15,829 bases of DNA. Origin: Acidimicrobiia bacterium (lineage in GTDB: Bacteria > Actinomycetota > Acidimicrobiia > Acidimicrobiales > Aldehydirespiratoraceae). Below the pieces are notes generated by a model. It did no database searches and was not told where the DNA came from. It saw only the letters and a list, made by a program, of their open reading frames with translations. Below are positions 14,710-15,829 of this stretch, in pieces; position 1 is the stretch's first letter, and each line of letters starts with the position of its first letter. The translations under genes were made by a program, and so were the position numbers. The DNA is taken from contig JAJDZO010000284.1 in the NCBI GenBank assembly GCA_022824605.1, positions 1 to 15,829 of the forward strand, given 5' to 3'.

Positions 14710-15829
14710 CTAGGACAGCGGGACGGACTGGCCGGCCCGCACGAAACTGTCCTCGTAGAACCACATGCCCACCAACGCGGCCGCCGCGGCCGCCGCGGGC
14801 AGCGCCGGCCCCGTGCCGGCGGCGAGGGCGACTGCGGTCAATGCGGCGGGCAGGGCCAGGCCCAACCCGATGCCACCGATCCAGAAGCGTCGTGCGTAAC
14901 GGCCGCGGGTCATGGCCGCCACCGCGGCCTCAACGTGGCTGCTGCCCTGCGACCTGACTTCCGCACCGATGAGCGCGCCGCCGGCAAGGAGTCCACCCAG
15001 CAACGTCGCACGGACCACGGCCACCGCGGGGATCTCCATGGCGAGATCGGCCAGCGAGTAGGCCGCCCCTCCCGCCACCGCGGCCTGAGCCAGCAGCGTC
15101 GGCAACAACAGCGGCGTCTGCCACAGGTCCCGGCCCTCGCACTGACCGAACAGCCAAGCGGTGTATCCCGCGGTGGCCGCAGCCAGCACCGCGGCGGGTA
15201 CGGCCAAACCGACGAGCGCGCCCGACGAACCGGCCGCGCCGGCAACGAACCAGGCCGCGCAGAGCGCTGCGAAGGCGGCCAGCACCCAGGCGCCCTTCAC
15301 CAGCCAGGACCGCCGGTTGCTGCGGGTGAGGAGGTAGTAGAAGCGCTCGGGCCGTCGCAGGTCGCCGACAAGCAGTCCGCCCGTGACCGCGAGAAAGAAA
15401 CCCGCCACCAGCGGCGGCATCACCCCGACCGCGCCCTGGGCATCTCCGTGGCCCAACAGCGCCAGCAGGGCGGCCACGGCCATCACACCGGCGGCGATCG
15501 CCTTGGTGACGAGATAGGTCGACACCTTGGCCTTCCAGGTCATCTGATGGGCGGTGGTGTACGCGGTGCGGGCCACCACGCCGCGGCCGACCGGCTCGGC
15601 GGTGGGATGCTGGGGTGTGGTGTCGGCCCAGATCATGCCGTCAGCCGCGATGGCGGTGCGCAGCGGGTCCAGCGACGCCTGATCGGCGCCTAGGTAGTGA
15701 ACCTTGGGCAGCGTCTGCTGTTCAGGAGCCCGCACCGCGGTGTCGCTTCCGGCGATGATGCGGGTGGTCTCATCGTCTGGATCGTCGAGGTCGGCCACTT
15801 TGATGGCGTGGGTGGGGCACACCACCACG
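14710..15829 (-). CDS. Fused ferredoxin-NrfD/PsrC-type membrane protein, 5' end outside the window
   Basis: The frame is open at the right edge; 372 residues are visible. The first residues (VVCPTHAIKVADLDDPDDE, then KVHYLGAD) are the tail of a 4Fe-4S ferredoxin-type electron-transfer subunit (NrfC/PsrB-like) with a final CPxxA cluster motif. About 100 residues in, an NrfD/PsrC-type membrane domain begins: roughly eight hydrophobic segments, with DLRRPERFYYLLTRSNRRSW and GRDLWQTPLLLPTLL between helices as in that family. The protein thus joins electron transfer and quinone-reactive anchoring in one chain. It ends with MWFYEDSFVRAGQSVPLS; its TAG overlaps the next gene's Shine-Dalgarno with a 10-bp gap, so the two are co-expressed. 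More cluster cysteines should lie beyond the edge. Confidence 0.88.
   Translation of the reverse strand, partial: VVVCPTHAIKVADLDDPDDETTRIIAGSDTAVRAPEQQTLPKVHYLGADQASLDPLRTAIAADGMIWADTTPQHPTAEPVGRGVVARTAYTTAHQMTWKAKVSTYLVTKAIAAGVMAVAALLALLGHGDAQGAVGVMPPLVAGFFLAVTGGLLVGDLRRPERFYYLLTRSNRRSWLVKGAWVLAAFAALCAAWFVAGAAGSSGALVGLAVPAAVLAAATAGYTAWLFGQCEGRDLWQTPLLLPTLLAQAAVAGGAAYSLADLAMEIPAVAVVRATLLGGLLAGGALIGAEVRSQGSSHVEAAVAAMTRGRYARRFWIGGIGLGLALPAALTAVALAAGTGPALPAAAAAAALVGMWFYEDSFVRAGQSVPLS

Noticed and set aside
13140..14957. 605-residue plus-strand frame opposite the molybdopterin oxidoreductase
   Set aside because: A GC-rich antisense shadow: no recognisable domain, low-complexity Arg/Gly/Val/His content, and the opposite strand holds a clear enzyme.

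Overview
The window is high-GC, protein-dense DNA that looks actinobacterial. Support comes from a deazaflavin (F420)-type nitroreductase, frequent GTG starts, and three gene or operon heads with no Shine-Dalgarno sequence but a TANNNT -10-like hexamer 6-9 nt before the start codon, a leaderless pattern. A lineage near Acidimicrobiia is a guess from overall gene style only. No tRNA, rRNA, CRISPR array or insertion sequence was found.

Left edge: the C-terminal part of a superfamily 2 (SNF2-like) helicase runs rightward and converges on a leftward pair, a membrane-anchored cytochrome c gene followed by a glucose-6-phosphate isomerase gene. The isomerase has both PROSITE-type signatures, but in my alignment the classical catalytic Glu and His positions are not conserved.

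Centre: a complete leftward operon soxB-soxD-soxA-soxG encodes heterotetrameric sarcosine oxidase. This enzyme oxidises sarcosine to glycine and H2O2 and passes the methyl carbon to tetrahydrofolate. A LysR-type regulator diverges from soxB across an AT-rich 83-bp spacer and is the natural candidate to control the operon. The soxB/soxD and soxD/soxA junctions are both unusual. At each, the stop/start junction is repeated 38 bp apart, creating a 12-codon and an 11-codon mini-ORF that chain the stop of one gene to the start of the next. This is the most distinctive feature of the window. SoxD also has Cys where the family's zinc-binding His is expected.

Right part: an amidohydrolase-2 family protein and an F420-type nitroreductase form a small leftward operon ending 6 bp from the convergent LysR gene. 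After a 250-bp spacer comes a leftward pair: a Mo/W-bisPGD oxidoreductase (4Fe-4S, Cys metal ligand, no Tat signal) and, upstream of it, a fused ferredoxin-NrfD membrane protein cut by the window edge. Together these resemble a complex iron-sulfur molybdoenzyme with a quinone-reactive membrane subunit; the substrate is unknown. A functional link to sarcosine oxidation is only an inference from proximity.
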